NCBI RefSeq assembly: GCF_000737595.1
Contig: NZ_CP006271.1
Location: 2,418,001-2,482,000, forward strand
Reading direction: 5' to 3'
Source: Synechococcus sp. KORDI-52
GTDB lineage: Bacteria; Cyanobacteriota; Cyanobacteriia; PCC-6307; Cyanobiaceae
DNA: 64,000 nucleotides
The translations under genes were made by a program, and so were the position numbers. Under the pieces are notes generated by a model. That model was given only the letters and a program-made list of their open reading frames with translations, was not told the origin of the DNA and made no database searches. Positions 26,547 through 36,849 of the stretch are shown piece after piece. Each line of letters begins with the position of its first letter. Position 1 is the stretch's first letter.

Positions 26547-27284
26547 ATGCCCCAAGCTGGACCCATGGCCCAGTCCCCCTATAACGGCCGATGCATCGGC
26601 ATCACTGGCTCACGCGGAGCCCTCGGAGCGGCCCTGACCCGCCGCTTCCGAGCCGCAGGGGCCCGCGTGATTGGTTTCACCCACAGTTCCACGCCGCCAG
26701 AGCAAGCCGATGGCCCTCACCATTGGGTGAATTGGAGCTGCGGCAACGAAGCCAGCCTGGATCCCCATCTGGAGGAAATCGATGTTCTGATCCTCAACCA
26801 CGCCATCAATCCACAGGGCAACCAAAGCCTCGAGGTCATCAACCAAGCTCTGGAAATCAACGCGCTCAGCAGTTGGCGGCTGATGCAGCGCTTTGAGGCC
26901 ATCAGCAGAGCCTCCCCAAAGATCCACCCAAGGGAAGTGTGGGTCAACACATCAGAAGCTGAAATTCAGCCTGCCGTCAGCCCGGTGTACGAACTCACCA
27001 AGCGGATGCTTGGACAGCTTGTCAGCATCCGCGGTGCAGTTCTCGATGAAACAGGCCGGGAGGCTCTGACCCTACGCAAACTGGTGCTTGGCCCCTTTCG
27101 CTCGTCGCTCAATCCGATCGGGGTGATGGACGCCGATTTCGTCGCCACCCAGGTGCTGCGTCAGGCGAGCTGGGGATTCCGCCTGGTGATCGTCACACCA
27201 AACCCCCTGACTTATGTTCTGATGCCCCTGACCGAACTGGGACGGCGGGCTTACAGCCGAATCCTCAGTCGCCCCGGTCCGTAA
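26547..27284 (+). CDS. Short-chain dehydrogenase/reductase
   Basis: The 245-residue protein has the Rossmann [13 protein letters not shown] motif, NHAINPQG where SDRs have NNAG, and the catalytic YxxxK as YELTK, followed by a hydrophobic tail. Substrate unknown. The ATG at 26547 is used; a second ATG is six codons on. Its final 20 bases overlap the convergent map gene. Confidence 0.8.
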   Translation: MPQAGPMAQSPYNGRCIGITGSRGALGAALTRRFRAAGARVIGFTHSSTPPEQADGPHHWVNWSCGNEASLDPHLEEIDVLILNHAINPQGNQSLEVINQALEINALSSWRLMQRFEAISRASPKIHPREVWVNTSEAEIQPAVSPVYELTKRMLGQLVSIRGAVLDETGREALTLRKLVLGPFRSSLNPIGVMDADFVATQVLRQASWGFRLVIVTPNPLTYVLMPLTELGRRAYSRILSRPGP

Positions 27285-28110
27285 GGATCTCGCATCCATC
27301 ACTGGTCACCAGAACGGTGTGCTCCCACTGCGCCGAGAGGGAGCCATCACGGGTGACCACAGTCCACTGATCCCGGAGTGTGCGGCAGGCCTTACTACCC
27401 GCATTGAGGATGGGCTCAATAGCCAGGGTCATGCCAGGACGCAAGGTGACGTTGGGAAGCTCGTCGGTGCGGAAATTGAACACGGAAGGTTCTTCGTGCA
27501 GGTTTCGACCCACGCCGTGGCCGGTGTAGTCCTCAACAACACTGAAACCGTTGGATTTGACATGGTCTTCCACGGCGCCGGCAATATCCAGAAGCGTGTT
27601 TCCTGCTTTGACCTGGCTGAGACCTGCCATCAAGGCTTCCTTGGCGACACGGCTCAGCGTCTGTGCTTCCTCGGGCGCGTCACCCACGCAGATCGTGATG
27701 CAGCTGTCGCCGTGATAGCCCTCGAAGTAGGCGCCTGTATCCACCTTCAGCAGATCGCCCTGCCGAATCACCCGCTTCGGGCTGGGAATGCCATGGACCA
27801 CTTCATTGTTGATGCTGGCGCAGATGCTCGCCGGAAAACCGTGATACCCCTTGAAACTTGGGGTCGCCCCCATCTCTCGAATGCGTTTTTCCGCATAGGC
27901 ATCAATATCTCCCGTCGTCTGACCGGGCGCCACCATGCCCATCACCTCGCGCAGCACGGTGGCGACGATGTGGCTGGCCTGGCGCATGATCTTCACTTCA
28001 CGGGCTGATTTGATCTCAACGCCGCGACGCTTCTGAATCCTTGGGCCTGTTGCTGTCACCTGCCCCTGGGCCGCCTGGGTGGATGCCAGAAGATCAGCAA
28101 AGAGATTCAT
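27265..28110 (-). CDS. map: Methionine aminopeptidase, type I
   Basis: Removes the initiator Met from nascent proteins. The 281 residues include the metal ligands in the usual pattern: [31 protein letters not shown], and a final glutamate region EPILNAG and EHTVLV. A ~35-residue N-terminal extension precedes the catalytic domain. ATG start. Confidence 0.95.
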   Translation of the reverse strand: MNLFADLLASTQAAQGQVTATGPRIQKRRGVEIKSAREVKIMRQASHIVATVLREVMGMVAPGQTTGDIDAYAEKRIREMGATPSFKGYHGFPASICASINNEVVHGIPSPKRVIRQGDLLKVDTGAYFEGYHGDSCITICVGDAPEEAQTLSRVAKEALMAGLSQVKAGNTLLDIAGAVEDHVKSNGFSVVEDYTGHGVGRNLHEEPSVFNFRTDELPNVTLRPGMTLAIEPILNAGSKACRTLRDQWTVVTRDGSLSAQWEHTVLVTSDGCEILTDRGD

Positions 28111-28154
28111 GGCTCAGCCCAATATCCGTCACGCTATCAACAGCAACCGAATTG

Positions 28155-28451
28155 ATGCCGGTCATGCCGCTGCTTGTGCGCTTGCGCGAACTGCACCGAA
28201 GCGTTGCACCTCTCGTTATGGCGCCATTGCTGGTGACGGTGTTCTCCGGTGTCAGTTATCGCTTGGCTCGAGACTGGTTCGGAGCGAGCCGCCAGCAGGT
28301 GCACTGGCTGATGGTGGTGCACGAAGGTGAGTGGCTTGGATCCGCCCTTGAGCCGCTGGTCGTGCTGCTCAACGCCGTCGGCCTGCTGTGGATGCTGATC
28401 ACAGGCGCGATGCTCCTGATCGAGCGATGGCGTCGAAAGGTACACTCATAG
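28155..28451 (+). CDS. PepSY-associated-type membrane protein, small
   Basis: The 98-residue protein has two hydrophobic helices ([16 protein letters not shown] and [21 protein letters not shown]) around a VVHEGEW segment, similar to PepSY-associated membrane proteins. Function unknown. Start ATG at 28155; a second ATG is three codons later. It lies just upstream of rplS and may share its transcript. Confidence 0.6.
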   Translation: MPVMPLLVRLRELHRSVAPLVMAPLLVTVFSGVSYRLARDWFGASRQQVHWLMVVHEGEWLGSALEPLVVLLNAVGLLWMLITGAMLLIERWRRKVHS

Positions 28452-28476
28452 TTTGGCGATTCAACGCGGAGCTGGG

Positions 28477-28941
28477 ATGGCAGCCGATTCGAAGGACACA
28501 GCGGTGACCGACGAGAACACCGAAACGGCTGTGGATGCAGCACCTGAGGCCCCAGCGGCAAAATCCAGCACACCTGGAAAGAAGCTGAGCGCCGAAGCCC
28601 TGATAAGCGCGTTTGAAACGGCTCAGCAGAAGGATGACCTTCCTGAGATCTACGTTGGTGACACCGTGCGTGTAGGCGTGCGCATCAGCGAGGGCAACAA
28701 AGAACGTGTGCAGCCCTACGAAGGCGTGGTCATCTCCAAACGCCATGGAGGTCTGAACCAAACCATTACGGTGCGGCGCATTTTCCAAGGTATTGGCGTG
28801 GAGCGGGTGTTCATGCTTCACAGCCCGCAGGTGGCTTCCATCAAGGTGGAGCGGCGCGGTAAAGTAAGAAGGGCGAAGCTTTTCTATCTGCGGGAACGGG
28901 TGGGCAAGGCCACCCGCGTGAAGCAGCGCTTCGATCGCTGA
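28477..28941 (+). CDS. rplS: 50S ribosomal protein L19
   Basis: Ribosomal protein at the 30S-50S interface. The conserved core starts near residue 45 ([17 protein letters not shown]) and ends [13 protein letters not shown] ~40-residue acidic, Ala/Thr-rich N-terminal extension is present, longer than the E. coli protein, as in other cyanobacteria. The ATG at 28477 follows GGAGCTGGG. Confidence 0.95.
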   Translation: MAADSKDTAVTDENTETAVDAAPEAPAAKSSTPGKKLSAEALISAFETAQQKDDLPEIYVGDTVRVGVRISEGNKERVQPYEGVVISKRHGGLNQTITVRRIFQGIGVERVFMLHSPQVASIKVERRGKVRRAKLFYLRERVGKATRVKQRFDR

Positions 28942-29001
28942 GGTTTCGACCTCGTTCAATCAGTTGCCAACAACAACGTTGGCTAAGGGGTTCATCGCCT
29001 T

Positions 29002-29074
29002 GCGCCGTTAGTTCAGTTGGTAGAACGCAGGTCTCCAAAACCTGATGTCGGGGGTTCGAGTCCTCCACGGCGCG
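29002..29074 (+). tRNA. trnW: tRNA-Trp (CCA anticodon)
   Basis: Full cloverleaf: 7-bp acceptor GCGCCGT/ACGGCGC, D-arm, anticodon loop with CCA, T-arm with GTTCGAGTC. The 73-nt gene lacks an encoded CCA tail. It follows rplS. Confidence 0.95.
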
Positions 29075-29111
29075 TCCGATGTTCCCCTCGTGCAGTTTCC
29101 CGGTTCTGAGC

Positions 29112-29300
29112 ATGGAGTTGGATCTTCAACCTGGTGATGTTGTGAAGGTGTTGGAATCAGCCGCTCTAGGCTGGGTCCGTGCCCGAGTGATACGCGTCAA
29201 ATCCGGCGGCCGTGTGGTCGTTCAAAGTGATCAAGGACGTGAGTTCACCGCCCGCGGCAATCAAGTTCGCCTCATCGAACCTGCAGGATTCCGTCCCTGA
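29112..29300 (+). CDS. Small SH3/KOW-like protein, unknown
   Basis: A 62-residue protein (MELDLQPGDVVKVLES to IEPAGFRP) with a strand pattern like small SH3 or KOW domains: alternating V, R and G, with VRARVIRVKSGGRVVVQSD. Possibly nucleic-acid binding. It sits between tRNA-Trp and a strong terminator. Function unknown. Confidence 0.6.
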   Translation: MELDLQPGDVVKVLESAALGWVRARVIRVKSGGRVVVQSDQGREFTARGNQVRLIEPAGFRP

Positions 29301-29340
29301 ATCGTCGTTCCATCGGTCATGAACCGATCAGATCCATGGT

Positions 29341-29369
29341 CCCGACGACCTTTGTCGTCGGGATTTTTT
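29341..29369 (+). terminator. Strong intrinsic terminator
   Basis: A perfect 9-bp stem (CCCGACGAC/GTCGTCGGG) with a CTTT loop is followed by ATTTTTT. It ends the rplS/tRNA-Trp/small-protein unit. Confidence 0.85.
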
Positions 29370-29513
29370 ATGGCTTGCGTTGATGACAATGCGATGTTGA
29401 TCCGCCATGCAGTTGTTGACGGAGGGCGGGGCGACAGTTGATACTGGTTTGGTCGCGCAAGCGACTCAGATCGGATTCCTCCGAGCGCGTCTCGAGAGTT
29501 CTGGATCGGATCT

Positions 29514-29587
29514 GGGACCGTAGTTCAACCGGTTAGAGCACCGCCCTGTCACGGCGGAAGTTGCGGGTTCGAATCCCGTCGGTCCCG
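29514..29587 (+). tRNA. trnD: tRNA-Asp (GTC anticodon)
   Basis: Full cloverleaf: acceptor GGGACCG/CGGTCCC, anticodon loop with GTC, T-arm GTTCGAATC, 74 nt, no encoded CCA. It lies 21 bp upstream of gltX and could be co-transcribed. Confidence 0.95.
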
Positions 29588-29608
29588 TTTTCACCACCAA
29601 AAGCATCG

Positions 29609-31042
29609 ATGGTGCGCGTTCGATTGGCCCCCAGCCCAACGGGCACGCTTCATATCGGCACGGCACGCACCGCAGTTTTCAACTGGCTTTACGCCAAGCA
29701 TGAACAGGGAACATTCGTGCTTCGTATTGAAGACACCGACAAGGAGCGATCCAAACCCGAGTACACCGAGAACATCCTGGAGGGATTGAAGTGGCTCGGG
29801 CTCAACTGGGATGAAGAGCCCGTCGTTCAAAGCGAACGGGTTACACAGCATCGCGAAGCGATTCAGACCCTTCTCGACCGTGGATTGGCCTACCGCTGCT
29901 ACGCCAGCGAATCGGAACTTACGGCTATGCGCGAAGCGCAGAAAGCTGCCAATCAAGCTCCGCGCTACGACAACCGCCACAGACACCTGACACAGGATCA
30001 GGAGCAGGCCTTCCAGGCTGAAGGCCGTGAAGCGGTGATCCGCTTTCGCATTGATGACGCAGCGGAGATCCGCTGGAACGATCTGGTGCGTGGAGCCATG
30101 AGCTGGCGTGGCGTCGATCTTGGCGGTGACATGGTCATCGCCCGTCGCGCTCCTGCCGATGAGATCGGGAACCCCCTCTACAACCTTGTGGTGGTCGTGG
30201 ATGACGCCGCAATGGAGATCACCCATGTGATCCGCGGCGAAGACCACATCGCCAACACGGCCAAGCAACTGCTTCTCTACGAAGCGCTAGGCCTGCCCTT
30301 GCCCACCTTTGCTCACGCTCCCCTCATTCTCAACGCCGAGGGACGCAAACTGTCCAAACGAGATGGTGTGACTTCGATCAACGACTTCCGCGCCATGGGC
30401 TATACCCCTGATGCCATTGCCAACTACATGACGTTGTTGGGGTGGTCTGTACCGGAGGGTATGGAAGAGCGGTTCAGCCTCAGCGAGGCTGCTGCCGTCT
30501 TTGGTTTCGACCGTGTCAACAAAGCGGGGGCGCGTTTTGACTGGGACAAACTCAACTGGCTCAATGCCCAGGTTCTGCATGACTGGCCGGCAGCGCAGCT
30601 CTTGGATGAACTAACGCCCCTCTGGGCTGAACGCGGATGGACACCACCCAGCGACACCAGCTGGTGCCTCGACCTCTGTGCCTTGCTGGGGCCCTCCCTC
30701 ACCTTGCTCAAAGATGGCGTCGACCAAGCGGAACCGTTCTTTGACTGCCCTGATCTCCAGAAGGATGCGCTTGAGCAACTCGCGATCGAAGGAGCCAAAG
30801 CAGCCATTGCCGACCTGCTTCAGCGGCTCGAAAACAATTCTTGGGATGGAAGCGACAGTGATCAGGCCAAGGCCTGGTTGGGGGAAGCCGCCAAGGCTGC
30901 TGGCGTGAAAAAAGGTGTGGTGATGAAGTCCCTACGCGCTGCGCTTCTGGGACGTCTTCAGGGACCTGATCTGATCACCACGTGGTCCCTACTGGCGCGA
31001 ATCGGTGAGGATGTCCCGCGTCTGCGCCGTTGCCTCAGCTGA
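29609..31042 (+). CDS. gltX: Glutamyl-tRNA synthetase
   Basis: Class I synthetase charging tRNA-Glu (and likely tRNA-Gln in a cyanobacterium, for later amidation). HIGH-type motif HIGT at 15-18, KMSKS-type KLSKR at about 246-250. The 477 residues are normal. Glu-tRNA also feeds tetrapyrrole synthesis, as does hemL in this window. ATG at 29609; the frame further upstream is tRNA sequence. The end overlaps the convergent antiporter gene by 54 bases. Confidence 0.95.
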   Translation: MVRVRLAPSPTGTLHIGTARTAVFNWLYAKHEQGTFVLRIEDTDKERSKPEYTENILEGLKWLGLNWDEEPVVQSERVTQHREAIQTLLDRGLAYRCYASESELTAMREAQKAANQAPRYDNRHRHLTQDQEQAFQAEGREAVIRFRIDDAAEIRWNDLVRGAMSWRGVDLGGDMVIARRAPADEIGNPLYNLVVVVDDAAMEITHVIRGEDHIANTAKQLLLYEALGLPLPTFAHAPLILNAEGRKLSKRDGVTSINDFRAMGYTPDAIANYMTLLGWSVPEGMEERFSLSEAAAVFGFDRVNKAGARFDWDKLNWLNAQVLHDWPAAQLLDELTPLWAERGWTPPSDTSWCLDLCALLGPSLTLLKDGVDQAEPFFDCPDLQKDALEQLAIEGAKAAIADLLQRLENNSWDGSDSDQAKAWLGEAAKAAGVKKGVVMKSLRAALLGRLQGPDLITTWSLLARIGEDVPRLRRCLS

Positions 31043-32251
31043 GACCGGCTCATCCTCATCAGCTTTCACCAGACCGAGAGCCCGAGCCAACGGCTGAGCT
31101 GTAAGTCCCTGCAGGCCAACTGTCATCAGGATCGTCAGAAACACCAACCCCTGAAGGCGTCCAGCCCCGAGGATCCCGGCCTGCTCCAGACGAATGGCGA
31201 AGAGTGAAGCCACCGCTGCGGTGACGATGCCTCGCGGAGCAAGCCAACCCAGAAAAAGCCGTTGCTCAAGCTTGAAGGGCAAACCGATGGTGGCCACACC
31301 CACACCGATGGGACGGACCACGAGCATCAACGACAATACGCAAAGGATCCCACCCCAACCGAGCGGGCTGAGTTCAGCCCAGGACACGTCAGCCGCGAGC
31401 AGGGGGAACAGCATCGTGATCGCCAACTGCGCCAGTTCCTGGATGAGGCCATCCAGTTCAGCGGTGTGGGGGCCTGGACGGCGACCAACGACGATGCCTG
31501 CGGCCACCGAAGCTGGCAGGGCTGATTCAGGCAAAAGCCACTCACTGACTCCATACATCAGAAAGAGCGCACCCAGGCTGAGCTGCAGCGGCAGCCCCTG
31601 CAATTGATCTGGATTGAGCCTTCTGAGCACTTCAGACAGCAGCCAGCCGACGCTCGCACCGATCAACACACCGCCACCCAAGCGATACAGCAAGCCCAGC
31701 ATCACCTCACGCCAGCCATGCAGATTGCCCAGGGCAAGCTCCAACAGCAGTAGGGCTAAAACGGCGCCGATAGGCTCGAGCACCAATCCTTCTGCTTCCA
31801 GAACTTCCCCCAGCGGAGGCGTGAGCCGGATCTGACGCACCAAGGGGGTGACCACCGTTGGCCCCGTGGCCAGAACGATGGCACTGAACACAGCGGCGAG
31901 CGACCAGCTGAGGCCGGCCAGCCAATGGGCCGCCATCAGTCCGCCTCCCAGGGAGATCAACAATCTCAGGGCTGCAATGCGCTGCACCGTGGCCTTGATC
32001 GTGTCGCCAGGCAGACGCAGATTGAGTCCACCATCGAACAGCACCAGGCTGACAAGCAGGCCCACTACGGTGCCAAGCCCGGAGCCAAGATCAAGGGGTT
32101 CAACCCAACCCAAACCAGAGCGACCAATCAACAGCCCCGACACGAGGAGCAGTACCACCCCAGGAAATTCTGACTTTGCCGCCAAGAGCCGGGCCGCAGC
32201 ACCAGAAAAGACCGTGACGCCCCAGAGGAGGCCCAGACGCTCAGGCGTCAT
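30989..32251 (-). CDS. CPA-type Na+/H+ antiporter
   Basis: The 420-residue protein has about 12 hydrophobic helices of the cation/proton antiporter fold. The motif in the core helix reads ATGPTVV, where many NhaP-type proteins have TDPVAV, so a glycine stands where an aspartate is common; later [11 protein letters not shown] and [16 protein letters not shown] are family-like. Ion specificity unclear. It is last in the wecB-DUF1643-small-protein-antiporter operon. Confidence 0.8.
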   Translation of the reverse strand: MTPERLGLLWGVTVFSGAAARLLAAKSEFPGVVLLLVSGLLIGRSGLGWVEPLDLGSGLGTVVGLLVSLVLFDGGLNLRLPGDTIKATVQRIAALRLLISLGGGLMAAHWLAGLSWSLAAVFSAIVLATGPTVVTPLVRQIRLTPPLGEVLEAEGLVLEPIGAVLALLLLELALGNLHGWREVMLGLLYRLGGGVLIGASVGWLLSEVLRRLNPDQLQGLPLQLSLGALFLMYGVSEWLLPESALPASVAAGIVVGRRPGPHTAELDGLIQELAQLAITMLFPLLAADVSWAELSPLGWGGILCVLSLMLVVRPIGVGVATIGLPFKLEQRLFLGWLAPRGIVTAAVASLFAIRLEQAGILGAGRLQGLVFLTILMTVGLQGLTAQPLARALGLVKADEDEPVSAEATAQTRDILTDSRQ

Positions 32252-32486
32252 CGACGGAGGAGAACTGGGGTTCCACGCGCACGCCGATCACCGATTGGGG
32301 CCGAACGACCAAATATTCACCCTCCAGATCACCGATCGGAACGTTGACGAAACCGCCCTGATTCTCGGCATTGACCAAACCTTGATACCACTCCTGAAAG
32401 GTCTCGAGTTTCGGGAAAAACACCCGTTCGGTCTGCCCTCCCACAAGGTGAAGATGGACGGCATAGCGGCGAGGCGTACGGGACAT
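32241..32486 (-). CDS. Small protein, unknown
   Basis: An 81-residue protein (MSRTPRRYAVHLHLVGGQTERVF onward) with an EGEYLVVRPQSVIGVRVEP strand region. ATG at 32486 overlaps the DUF1643 stop (TGATG), and its own stop overlaps the antiporter start by 11 bases, so it is part of the operon. No family recognised. Confidence 0.65.
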   Translation of the reverse strand: MSRTPRRYAVHLHLVGGQTERVFFPKLETFQEWYQGLVNAENQGGFVNVPIGDLEGEYLVVRPQSVIGVRVEPQFSSVDDA

Positions 32487-33112
32487 CAATTCGGAAGGAC
32501 ATCCTTCAAGGTCCTCACAGGATGACGGATCGGTTCAGGGTCTGCCCAGAGAAAAGGGTGAAGACAGGCCTGGCGCGGCGCGTAAAGCGGATGGCGAGGT
32601 TGTCCCGAGGCCGTCCGTCCCAGCATCAGAGGGTGGGGCGAATCGGGAACGGACCTTCGACGTTCAGGCAGCAACCGCAGAATCGCTTCAAGAACCACCT
32701 GATCCCGGTCCCACCGCGCCCCGTTCACCCCCCAACCGCACCAGAGATCGAGCCCGGACGTCCGGGACCACTGGTGCAGCCACCGGTTCAAGATGACGTT
32801 GTTCAGCACACCGATGGGATCCTTCACCCGCAGCAGTGCAGCCGGAGAGGGCGACATTCGAGCAAACAGATTGAGAACCACCAGCTCCTGGTATCCCCAC
32901 TGACGCGTGAAACCAATCAAACGCCGCAGGGTCGGATCATCACGCTGCCCATCCGCCCGGGAGGGGTTCAGGCCGATGTAGATCAGGCAGCCACCGTCAG
33001 TGGCCAGGCGACGCCGCAGAAACCAGCGATAGCAGCCATCGCTGCTGAACGACGCCTCAGACGCCGAGACGGCGGCGGCAGCATTCAAGGATGCGTTCGC
33101 TGGCGTGACCAT
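32486..33112 (-). CDS. DUF1643 protein
   Basis: Contains YIGLNPSRADGQRDDPTLRRLIGF, the DUF1643 signature (similar to a mobile uracil-DNA-glycosylase-like fold), and HPLMLGRTASGQPRHPLYA near the end. Function unknown. ATG at 33112 is used and gives a 56-bp overlap with wecB. A later start would leave out part of the Ala-rich N-terminus. Confidence 0.7.
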   Translation of the reverse strand: MVTPANASLNAAAAVSASEASFSSDGCYRWFLRRRLATDGGCLIYIGLNPSRADGQRDDPTLRRLIGFTRQWGYQELVVLNLFARMSPSPAALLRVKDPIGVLNNVILNRWLHQWSRTSGLDLWCGWGVNGARWDRDQVVLEAILRLLPERRRSVPDSPHPLMLGRTASGQPRHPLYAPRQACLHPFLWADPEPIRHPVRTLKDVLPN

Positions 33113-34169
33113 CGCCGAAGGGGTTGACGGCGCGGGACATCTCTTCATAGGCCTTGGCATCCCCTAACAGCCGAGAGGTCTCTTCCAGAATCACACCGGG
33201 ATCCGTGCCCACCAGCCGAGCCGTTCCCGCATCCACGGCCTCTGATCGCTCCGTGGTGCGCCGCAGAACCAGCACAGGTTTACCGAGCGCGGGGGCCTCT
33301 TCTTGGAGTCCGCCGGAATCGGTAAGCAGCAGACTGCAACCTTTCATCGCTGCGACAAGCCGGTCGTAATCCAGCGGTTCGGTCAGAACTACACGGGGGT
33401 GGTTTCCAAGAAGAGCCTGCAGCGGTTCACGCACCGTTGGGTTGCGATGCATCGGGAGCAGGAGGGCTGTATCCGGGAAGCGCTCAAGCACCTTCAGCAT
33501 GCCCGCAGCGATGTCGTTCAGACGCTCGCCCCAGTTCTCGCGCCGATGCACGGTTGCCAGGATCACCCTCTGACGGGTCCAGTCAAGACCATCGAACTGG
33601 ATATCCGGCGCGGATTCCGCCATCAGCAACAACGCATCAATCACGGTGTTGCCGGTCACAGAAATCTCCCCGACCACACCCGATGCCTTCAGGTTGACTT
33701 CCGCCTGAGCCGTCGGCGCGAAGTGAAGCGTCGCGATCTGGGAGAGAAGGCGACGGTAGGCTTCTTCCGGGAAGGGATCCAGAAGGTCGTCGGTGCGCAG
33801 CCCAGCCTCCACATGCCCCACCGGGATCTGCTCATAGAACGCGGCCAGCCCGGCGGCGAAGGCCGTGGTTGTATCGCCTTGCACCAGGACCAGCTGCGGT
33901 GGGTAGGCCTGAAAATCCTGCCGTAGTCCCTGCAGCGCGGCACAGGTGACATGGGTCAAGGTCTGGCGCGGTGCCATCAGGTTGAGATCCTGATCGGCCT
34001 GGATATGGAACAGCTCCATCACCTGAGCCACCATTTCACGGTGCTGACCGGTCAAAACGACACGGGTCTGCAGCGCAGCACAGGCCTGGAACATCCGGAT
34101 CACCGGAGCCAGCTTGATCGCCTCCGGCCGCGTTCCCAGAACGATTGTGACTCGGGGCTGTTCAGCCAT
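33057..34169 (-). CDS. wecB: UDP-N-acetylglucosamine 2-epimerase, non-hydrolysing
   Basis: Interconverts UDP-GlcNAc and UDP-ManNAc for surface polysaccharides. The 370-residue protein shows LGTRPEAIKLAPVI, VQGDTTTAFAAGLAAFY, HVEAGLRT, HRRENWGERL and LTDSGGLQEEAPALGKPVLVLR. ATG at 34169 (MAEQPRVT). First gene of the antiporter operon. nanE at 54211 is another amino-sugar epimerase in the window. Confidence 0.9.
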   Translation of the reverse strand: MAEQPRVTIVLGTRPEAIKLAPVIRMFQACAALQTRVVLTGQHREMVAQVMELFHIQADQDLNLMAPRQTLTHVTCAALQGLRQDFQAYPPQLVLVQGDTTTAFAAGLAAFYEQIPVGHVEAGLRTDDLLDPFPEEAYRRLLSQIATLHFAPTAQAEVNLKASGVVGEISVTGNTVIDALLLMAESAPDIQFDGLDWTRQRVILATVHRRENWGERLNDIAAGMLKVLERFPDTALLLPMHRNPTVREPLQALLGNHPRVVLTEPLDYDRLVAAMKGCSLLLTDSGGLQEEAPALGKPVLVLRRTTERSEAVDAGTARLVGTDPGVILEETSRLLGDAKAYEEMSRAVNPFGDGHASERILECCRRRLGV

Positions 34170-34282
34170 TCGATCCATACGGATCGAGGGAGTTTATAGG
34201 CGTCCGATGGGAGAGAACAACGAGAAAACCTTGCCAGCCTCTGGTTTGGGACGATCCTTGAGGGAGATTCCAATCCATATCC

Positions 34283-35479
34283 GTGGCTCAGCCGGTGTTC
34301 CCCCCCAGCTTCCCGCCTCGCCCGTCGTCATTGCAGACACCTGCGACATCGATCCGTGAGGCTGAACGGTCGGAGGAGAACCACAACAGGCGCACCACGG
34401 CGAATGCAGCCACCGATGGTTCTCCCAGCCTTGAGGACATCGTACGAATCGCCCATGAGGCCGGCCATTCCGATGTCCATCTAGGGGTTGGAGAAGTCCC
34501 CCGATACCGAGCCTGTGGTGACATGCAGGTCACGGAATGGCCCGAGACCCGGGCCGATGTCTTTCAGGGATGGCTCCAGGAAATCCTCACACCTCAGCAG
34601 ATTGATGCCTTCGTACGCGACAAGGAATTCGACGGATCCCATGCTTTCCCCTTTGTACGGGTGCGCATCAACTTGATGGATTCCCTTCGCGGGCCCGCGA
34701 TGGTGCTGCGCTTGATCCCGCAGACGATCCTCACCATGGAGCAGCTGGATCTCCCCAGCGTGCTGCAGACCCTCGCGGCGCGTCCGAAGGGGCTGATCCT
34801 GGTGACCGGACCGACAGGATCTGGCAAAAGCACAACCCTGGCGGCGATGATCGACTGGATCAACCGCAACGAAGCACGTCACATCCTCACGATTGAGGAT
34901 CCGGTGGAATTCGTTCACGAAAGTCGAAAGTCCCTGATTCGTCATCGCGAAGTGGGGTTTCACACCTTGAAATTCCACAACGCCCTGAGGGCCTCACTGC
35001 GGGAAGACCCGGATGTGATTCTCGTTGGCGAGATCCGCGATCAGGAAACGCTCTCAACCGCACTCGAAGCCGCCCAGACCGGCCACCTGGTGTTCGGAAC
35101 CCTTCACACCAATTCAGCGGTGAAAACCGTTGAACGGGTGCTCGGCATGTATGCACCTGAAGAGCAAAACAGCGTGCGCCGGTCATTGTCTGAATCCTTG
35201 CTGGGAGTGATCGCCCAGGGATTGGTTAAAACAACGGACGGAAAACGAGCGGCTTATCACGACATTCTGATCAATACCGATGCCTGCAAGGATTACATCC
35301 AACGGGGAGAACTGGATGAGGTGGAGGAAATCATGGAGCGCAGCGGATTCGATGGGATGGTCACCACCAATCAATCCCTTCTGGCCTTGGTGGAGGCGGA
35401 TCGCATTGAAGGCGAACAGGCGGTGGCCGTCAGCCTCAAACCGAATGAAATGGCTCAGGCCCTGCGGGGCCGAAGCTGA
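34283..35479 (+). CDS. pilT: Type IV pilus retraction ATPase PilT
   Basis: Hexameric ATPase that depolymerises pili for twitching and DNA uptake. Walker A GPTGSGKST starts at residue 176; Asp-box/Walker B EDPDVILVGEIRD near 242-254; His-box TGHLVFGTLHTNSA follows. PilT-family length is about 345-380, and here a polar ~45-residue N-terminal extension precedes the conserved LEDIVRIAHEAGHSDVHL. GTG start. No other pil gene is next to it. Confidence 0.9.
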   Translation: MAQPVFPPSFPPRPSSLQTPATSIREAERSEENHNRRTTANAATDGSPSLEDIVRIAHEAGHSDVHLGVGEVPRYRACGDMQVTEWPETRADVFQGWLQEILTPQQIDAFVRDKEFDGSHAFPFVRVRINLMDSLRGPAMVLRLIPQTILTMEQLDLPSVLQTLAARPKGLILVTGPTGSGKSTTLAAMIDWINRNEARHILTIEDPVEFVHESRKSLIRHREVGFHTLKFHNALRASLREDPDVILVGEIRDQETLSTALEAAQTGHLVFGTLHTNSAVKTVERVLGMYAPEEQNSVRRSLSESLLGVIAQGLVKTTDGKRAAYHDILINTDACKDYIQRGELDEVEEIMERSGFDGMVTTNQSLLALVEADRIEGEQAVAVSLKPNEMAQALRGRS

Positions 35480-35656
35480 TTAACCTCGGCTGAACACACG
35501 CACCAGGAGAACGACAGCTATCCCTGCTGAGAGGCCGATCATGGCCAGACGGCCATTCCAAATCTCTGCCTGAGGGGTAAAGCCGCGCTTCCAGGAATTC
35601 AGCTCCTCAGCTTCGACGGGCTCCGGAGCAACTGATCTGGTTTCCGGTTGGTCCAC
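35480..35656 (-). CDS. High-light-inducible protein (HLIP)
   Basis: A 58-residue protein that is easy to miss because it has a GTG start. It carries the chlorophyll a/b-binding signature ExxNGRxAMxG (E31, N34, G35, R36, A38, M39, G41) in EIWNGRLAMIG, followed by one membrane helix and a short basic tail. HLIPs bind chlorophyll and carotenoid in thylakoids and protect the photosystems under stress. It ends 1 bp past the pilT stop and precedes tsaD on the minus strand. No Shine-Dalgarno was obvious. Confidence 0.85.
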   Translation of the reverse strand: MDQPETRSVAPEPVEAEELNSWKRGFTPQAEIWNGRLAMIGLSAGIAVVLLVRVFSRG

Positions 35657-35698
35657 AACGCAGAGTCCGAACTTTGTGCAAGAGCCTAAAAGGCTTCT

Positions 35699-36772
35699 TC
35701 AAAACGGTGCGTTCGTTGTGTAAAGAGCATCGGCCTGGTCCAAGGGCCAGCGGGCTGCGACGCCGGTTTCAAGAGAAGTCGAAGCCGTGTTCTGGCCCAG
35801 ACGCAACAAGGCCGCTGCACCGATCATCGCAGCGTTGTCGGTACAGAAGGCCATGGGAGCAATGGACACCGCAATGTCCCGCTCCTGCGCCCGTTCGACC
35901 ATGCATCGGCGAAGACGCCGGTTCGCAGCGACACCACCCACCATCACCAACTGATGAACCCCATGGTCTTCAGCACAGCGGAGGCTTCGCTGCACCAGAA
36001 CATCAGCCACCACCTGTTCAAAACTGGCGGCCAAATCGGCCAGAGGCAGCTGATCCTTGGCCTCCCCCAGTGTTTCGACGGTCCGGAGCATGGCCGTCTT
36101 CAACCCACTGAACGAAAAGTCATAGGGGTGAAACCCACCGCCCGGCAATGAAATCCGACCCTTGGGCAAGCGAAAGCGCGTTGCATCACCCGTTTCGGCG
36201 ACAGCCTGAATGGCAGGACCTCCGGGATATCCCAGACCGAGCAGGCGCGCCACCTTGTCGAAGGCTTCGCCAGCGGCATCGTCATGGCTTCGGCCAAGAC
36301 GCTTCATCCCGCCGTCGTCAGCGACCAGGATCAGCTCCGTATGCCCCCCACTCACCAGTAACACCAGATACGGGGGATGGGGGGGAGCATCCCCAAGCAT
36401 CACCGAGGCCAGATGGCCTTCCAGATGATGGATGCCGAGGAAGGGGCGCTGATGCAACGCGGCAAGGGTGCGGCCGGTCACCGAGGCCACCATCAAAGCC
36501 CCGGCCAACCCTGGGGCGATCGTGGCCGCAATGGCATCGAGCTGGTCCAAGGCCAGACCCGCCTCATCTGCAACGGCTTCCACCAGCCCAGGCAGGGCCT
36601 CCACATGGCGACGCGAGGCGATTTCAGGCACCACACCGCCCCAGCGGGCGTGCTCCTCAACCTGGGATGCAATCCGCGACGCCAAAACGTCGATCCGCCC
36701 ATCAGGGTGACGGCGCAGGACAGCAGCCGCGGACTCGTCACAACTTGTTTCGAGGGCAAGCACTGCATGCAT
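35699..36772 (-). CDS. tsaD: tRNA N6-adenosine threonylcarbamoyltransferase TsaD
   Basis: Makes t6A37 in ANN-reading tRNAs. The 357 residues have the ASKHA-type features: [21 protein letters not shown] with metal-binding histidines (H116 and H120), [36 protein letters not shown] start; it diverges from psaF over 77 bp. Confidence 0.95.
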   Translation of the reverse strand: MHAVLALETSCDESAAAVLRRHPDGRIDVLASRIASQVEEHARWGGVVPEIASRRHVEALPGLVEAVADEAGLALDQLDAIAATIAPGLAGALMVASVTGRTLAALHQRPFLGIHHLEGHLASVMLGDAPPHPPYLVLLVSGGHTELILVADDGGMKRLGRSHDDAAGEAFDKVARLLGLGYPGGPAIQAVAETGDATRFRLPKGRISLPGGGFHPYDFSFSGLKTAMLRTVETLGEAKDQLPLADLAASFEQVVADVLVQRSLRCAEDHGVHQLVMVGGVAANRRLRRCMVERAQERDIAVSIAPMAFCTDNAAMIGAAALLRLGQNTASTSLETGVAARWPLDQADALYTTNAPF

Positions 36773-36849
36773 CAGAGCAATGCGCCTCCCCTACTCTCCG
36801 ACTTGTGACATCTTGCCCTTTCGGGGCACCTTTCAGAGGAATCGTTCCG

